Assembly: GCF_000772955.1 (NCBI RefSeq)
Contig: NZ_JPVO01000055.1
Coordinates: forward strand, 620,001-684,000
Length of the DNA: 64,000 nucleotides
Direction: 5' to 3'
Source: Ureibacillus sinduriensis BLB-1 = JCM 15800
GTDB lineage: Bacteria > Bacillota > Bacilli > Bacillales_A > Planococcaceae
A program made the translations under genes and the position numbers. This document shows positions 60,693-64,000 of this stretch, in pieces. The notes beneath the pieces were generated by a model, which saw only the letters and a program-made list of their open reading frames with translations, was not told where the DNA came from and searched no databases. Each line of letters begins with the position of its first letter. The first letter of the stretch is position 1.

Positions 60693-61541
60693 ATGATGAA
60701 TGGATTAACTTTGCGATTACCTAAATTGAAAAGGTTGAGTTGGCGGGGAATCGCGGCATTAATAGGCTTAATCATTATCTTAATAGTTGTCATCTATACT
60801 TTTGTCTTTTTGCGACATGATCCAAATTTAACAAACCTCGATGAACGCCTCCAAAATATGAGCATCCAGCACCCATTTGGCACAGATCAGCTTGGAAGAG
60901 ATGTCCTGACTAGGCTATTGCTTGGTGCTCAGCAAACGATTGGTTATAGTTTATTAGCGCTCTTTGCCGCCATAATTATTGGGGTCCCCTTTGGTCTTAT
61001 TGCGGGATATAAACGAGGGGTGATCGATCGTGTATTTATGCGTGTTGGAGATGGCTTTTTAGCCTTCCCAGATACGATTGTTGCAATCGTTCTAAGTGGA
61101 TTGCTTGGGCCAGGTATCGGTAATTTAGTGCTTGCTATTATTATGATTAAATGGGTGAGTTATGCGCGACTTGTACGCAGTACGGTTTTATCTGAATCCC
61201 AAAAGGAATATGTACTAGTTGCTCGTACTAATGGCTTATCTCCCTCAAAGATTATACGCAAGCATATACTGCCCCATATCGTGGGACATGTGCTTGTCCT
61301 TGCAAGTCTTGATCTTGGTAAAATTATTCTGCTTATTTCAGCTTTTTCATACATAGGTCTTGGTGTACAGCCCCCAACACCTGAGTGGGGAGCAATGTTA
61401 AATGAATCACGACCGTACTTTCAGTCGAGACCTGAACTTATGATATACCCGGGATTAGCTATTGTGGCGGTAGTGTTATTAACGAATATGGCAGGCGATT
61501 ATCTACGTGATCATTTTGATGTAAAAAAAGAGGTGCAGTAG
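60693..61541 (+). CDS. Nickel/opine-type ABC transporter permease (NikC/CntC-like)
   Basis: This 282-aa protein has six helices of the OppC/NikC type: a first helix (GIAALIGLIIILIVVIYTFVFL), HPFGTDQLGRDVLTRLLLGAQQTI, EYVLVARTNGLSPSKIIRKHILPHI (EAA loop), and AFSYIGLGVQPPTPEWGAMLNESR. GGGGGG precedes two adjacent ATGs, either of which could start it. It ends within the GTG start of the next gene (1-nt overlap). Confidence 0.88.
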   Translation: MMNGLTLRLPKLKRLSWRGIAALIGLIIILIVVIYTFVFLRHDPNLTNLDERLQNMSIQHPFGTDQLGRDVLTRLLLGAQQTIGYSLLALFAAIIIGVPFGLIAGYKRGVIDRVFMRVGDGFLAFPDTIVAIVLSGLLGPGIGNLVLAIIMIKWVSYARLVRSTVLSESQKEYVLVARTNGLSPSKIIRKHILPHIVGHVLVLASLDLGKIILLISAFSYIGLGVQPPTPEWGAMLNESRPYFQSRPELMIYPGLAIVAVVLLTNMAGDYLRDHFDVKKEVQ

Positions 61542-62341
61542 TGATTTTATCGATAGAGCAAGTTTCAATAAGTAGTAGAGAAAATAAAATAGTGGATAAC
61601 GTATCACTTTCTGTAGGTGAAGGTGAATGGTTTGCGATAGTGGGACAAAGCGGCAGCGGAAAAAGCTTGCTGTCACAGGCGATTGGGCAGATGCTTCCTA
61701 CAAACTTGAAGGTAGAAGGAAAGATCCATTTTAAAGGGTCGGAGTTGCTTTCATTATCAAGAAAGCAATTTCAAACGATTCGCGGGAAAAAAATAGCCTA
61801 TATTTTTCAAGACTATCAAAGTTCTTTTACACCATTCAGAACGATTGGCCAGCATTTTGATGAATACTTAAGGACCCATGGCGTATCCGATGCTAAAAGA
61901 AGAAGGATTGAATCGATTTATGCATTGGGTTCTGTTGGATTAGATGAGAATCTATATAAAAAGTATCCATTTCAGTTAAGTGGGGGTCAGCTTCAGCGAG
62001 CATCAATCGCAATAGCACTCACGTTATCACCGGACCTATTAATTGCTGATGAAATAACAACCGCACTTGATAGTGTATCCGGACATCGAGTCTTAGAGTT
62101 GCTTGCCAAAAAACAAAAAGAAACAGGCTGTGCAATTTTATTTATCACACACGATTGGCGTCATGTCAGACGATATGCGAACCGTTTAGCTGTCATGAAG
62201 GATGGGGAAATTGTTGAGTCTGGCGGAAAACACCGTATTCTTGATCATCCTAAGCATGAGTATACAAAACAGTTAATCGAAGCTGCACCTATACTGGGTC
62301 AAGGTCTTCCATCAGGTTTGCAGGAGGTGGAAAAAAGATGA
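61541..62341 (+). CDS. Nickel/opine-type ABC transporter ATPase (NikD/CntD-like)
   Basis: This 266-aa ATPase has Walker A GQSGSGKSLL near residue 36, the Q-loop YIFQDYQSSFTP, signature LSGGQLQRASIAIAL near 147, Walker B DLLIADEITTALDSV, and the H-loop THDWRHV. In the D position it carries IADEITTALD, a NikD/DppD-type variant. It starts at GTG 61541 after GAGGTG and overlaps nikE-like by 4 nt. It forms a pair with the next ATPase to energise uptake. Confidence 0.9.
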   Translation: MILSIEQVSISSRENKIVDNVSLSVGEGEWFAIVGQSGSGKSLLSQAIGQMLPTNLKVEGKIHFKGSELLSLSRKQFQTIRGKKIAYIFQDYQSSFTPFRTIGQHFDEYLRTHGVSDAKRRRIESIYALGSVGLDENLYKKYPFQLSGGQLQRASIAIALTLSPDLLIADEITTALDSVSGHRVLELLAKKQKETGCAILFITHDWRHVRRYANRLAVMKDGEIVESGGKHRILDHPKHEYTKQLIEAAPILGQGLPSGLQEVEKR

Positions 62342-63099
62342 GTTTACTTACTATAAAAGAACTAACCAAATTTTATCAAGCTGATAAAGTAGCGGTCGAC
62401 CATGTGTCATTTCACCTTAACAAGGGAGAGTGTCTTGGTCTTGTTGGGGAGAGTGGTTGCGGCAAAAGCACATTGGCTCGTTGCTTATTGCGGATTGAAC
62501 CCATTGATAGCGGGTCAATTTTTTTTGAAAATGAAGCAATTGAAAACCTGCATGCTCGGAATTTATTTCCCTATCGTAAAAAAATGCAAATTGTGTTTCA
62601 GAACCCAACGGCCGCGTTAAATCCAAAATTAAAAGTGAAAGATTCATTGATTGATCCATTTATCCAGTTTAAGAAGGAACTTAGCCTTAGCCATTTCTCC
62701 TACACATCCACTGATGCTTTTGTAAAACAACTTCTGGAAGCTGTTGAGTTGCCTGCTGATTTAGCACATAAATACCCGCATGAATTAAGTGGTGGACAAA
62801 GGCAGCGCGTAACGATTGCTCGTGCTATCAGTATTGAACCGGAACTTATTGTTTTAGATGAGCCAACTGCAAGCCTCGATGTAATTTCACAAAAGGCAGT
62901 GCTTACATTATTGACGGAGCTTCGTGAAACTTTAAATCTCTCTTATTTGTTTATCTCCCATGACCTTGCTGCTGTGAGTCAAATGTGTCAACGTATACTT
63001 GTGATGAAAGAATGTCGACTGGTAGATCAATTTAATACTGACCGATTATTCGATAATGAGCGTCATTCATATACAAAAGAACTTATTTCAATCTTTTAG
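62338..63099 (+). CDS. Nickel/opine-type ABC transporter ATPase (NikE/CntF-like)
   Basis: This 253-aa ATPase has Walker A GESGCGKST near residue 38, Q-loop IVFQNPTAALNPK, signature LSGGQRQRVTIARAI near 150, Walker B LIVLDEPTASLDV, and H-loop SHDLAAV. It is a NikE/OppF-type subunit that ends cleanly after SYTKELISIF, without the ~60-residue C-terminal zinc/FeS extension of OppF. It is the last gene of the Zur-controlled set; 138 nt separate it from the exporter gene. Confidence 0.9.
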   Translation: MSLLTIKELTKFYQADKVAVDHVSFHLNKGECLGLVGESGCGKSTLARCLLRIEPIDSGSIFFENEAIENLHARNLFPYRKKMQIVFQNPTAALNPKLKVKDSLIDPFIQFKKELSLSHFSYTSTDAFVKQLLEAVELPADLAHKYPHELSGGQRQRVTIARAISIEPELIVLDEPTASLDVISQKAVLTLLTELRETLNLSYLFISHDLAAVSQMCQRILVMKECRLVDQFNTDRLFDNERHSYTKELISIF

Positions 63100-63237
63100 G
63101 TTAAGAAAAAATGTTTTCAGAAAACGAATAAGCAAAAAGTGGAACAATTAAAATATCTCCACTAATCTATTTGTTAGTTATATTAGTTAAAGGTTAAGAG
63201 GGAAACGACAGATGAAAAAAGTTATGGAGGTGTTCTG

Positions 63238-64000
63238 ATGAAACACCGTACCTACCTTGCCCTAGCAATCCCACTTACCATCTCGACGATTACCACACCA
63301 TTGCTTGGTGTCGTGGACATGGCTGTAGTAGGCCAGCTAGCCAATCCGGCTTATATCGGAGGCGTAGCTGTCGGAACAGTCATTTTTAATACACTCTATT
63401 GGTTGTTTGGATTTTTAAGAGTTAGTACATCCGGTTTTGCTGCTCAAGCGGAAGGGGCAAATGACGTAAAACAACAGATATTAGCGCTCATTAGGCCTTT
63501 ATATATTGCTCTGATAGTAGGAATGGTTTTTCTAATTCTTCAGTTGCCAATTCTAAAAGCAACTCTTGCTTTAATGAGTCTTGATTCTAATGTACTTCAA
63601 TTCGCAACAGAGTATTATTCAATTAGGATTTGGGGAGCACCATTTGCATTGGCAAATTATGTCGTGATGGGCTGGCTGGTTGGAAAAGCTCGTATAAAAC
63701 TAACGGTATCACTTCAGATCCTTATGAATCTAATAAACATTATACTTGCTATTGTGTTTGTGAAAGTCTTCTCTTGGGGAGTATCCGGAGTAGCTGCTGC
63801 CACTCTTATAGCAGAAATAGCAACGGTTATATTAAGTATGTTAATAGTAATCAGGTTGCTTCCTCAATCTTTTCGCTTTCCTTCCTATAAAGAGATCCTG
63901 GATCCAAAACCCTTTAAAAAAATGGTGGCAATGAACCGGGACTTGATGATGAGAACTTTCTGCTTGCTTGTCGTCTTTAATCTATTTACAGCCAAAGGAG
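63238..64000 (+). CDS. MATE family efflux transporter (partial, runs off right edge)
   Basis: About 254 codons are visible from ATG 63238, which follows GGAGGTG. The sequence opens TYLALAIPLTISTITTPLLGVVDMAVVGQLANPAYIGGVAVGTVIFNTLYWLFGFLRVSTSG, the first helices of DinF-type MATE proteins, and continues through helices of the first bundle (IWGAPFALANYVVMGWLVGKARIK). MATE proteins export organic cations or other small molecules with Na+ or H+. Its position just after a metallophore-type importer could indicate metallophore export, but this is inference; it has its own gap and no visible Zur box. Confidence 0.85.
   Translation, partial: MKHRTYLALAIPLTISTITTPLLGVVDMAVVGQLANPAYIGGVAVGTVIFNTLYWLFGFLRVSTSGFAAQAEGANDVKQQILALIRPLYIALIVGMVFLILQLPILKATLALMSLDSNVLQFATEYYSIRIWGAPFALANYVVMGWLVGKARIKLTVSLQILMNLINIILAIVFVKVFSWGVSGVAAATLIAEIATVILSMLIVIRLLPQSFRFPSYKEILDPKPFKKMVAMNRDLMMRTFCLLVVFNLFTAKG

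Overview
The window looks like the chromosome of a low-GC, endospore-forming Bacillales, probably close to Lysinibacillus, Solibacillus or Sporosarcina (Planococcaceae); that family placement is an inference. Support comes from strong AGGAGG-type ribosome binding sites, many U-tailed terminators, Bacillus-type genes (yfmR, ypgQ/ypgR-like, the yvaF-yvaE-yvaD set, ylxY, topB, ywbE), PreQ1-I riboswitches, a Zur-type operator, and a spore-associated Mn-oxidase-like (mnx) cluster with a sigma-K-like promoter. No rRNA, tRNA, CRISPR array, prophage or transposase was seen.

Layout. 1-9.4 kb: a partial DoxX gene, an 82-bp tandem array, an HD phosphohydrolase, a YxlEFG-like ABC cassette with a divergent ArsR/HTH-type regulator, ABC-F protein YfmR, a HEAT-repeat protein, a hairpin-rich intergenic element and an EamA transporter. 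9.5-19.6 kb: a complete xylose regulon, with xylR divergent from xylFGH-xylA-xylB, an oxidoreductase and an aldose epimerase. 19.7-20.8 kb: four tandem 264-bp units, each with promoter-like elements, a structured leader and a 32-37 aa ORF. 21-30.5 kb: ylxY, yvaF-E-D, a PPOX/MocR pair, a CPBP protease and topB. 30.6-39.3 kb: a metal/spore-surface cluster with a His/Cys-rich protein, a CopC-CopD fusion, two paralogous Sm-like-barrel candidates, and two small proteins preceding a 1264-aa six-domain multicopper oxidase (MnxE-MnxF-MnxG-like). 39.6-47.7 kb: aspartokinase, a 2-hydroxyacid dehydrogenase, EpsC-type serine acetyltransferase, MarR and MocR regulators. 48-50.7 kb: a possible arsenical or antimetabolite resistance cassette (GNAT, Cys-pair MarR, FAD oxidoreductase). 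51-55.3 kb: small stress genes, then a 102-bp tandem array that has replaced the 5' end of an arsR gene upstream of an SRPBCC-PDZ fusion. 55.4-57.8 kb: queuosine precursor genes under two PreQ1-I riboswitches; queF, queC and a transporter are intact, while queD and queE are internally deleted remnants. 58-64 kb: a nickel/opine-metallophore-type ABC importer behind a promoter with two Zur boxes, followed by a truncated MATE exporter.

Strongest candidates for undescribed biology: the 264-bp peptide/RNA array (19.7-20.8 kb); the Mn-oxidase neighbourhood with its paralogous flanking proteins and His/Cys-rich protein; the switch from de novo preQ0 synthesis to apparent salvage; and the two arrays built of four sub-repeats per unit, one of which has eaten into a regulator gene.
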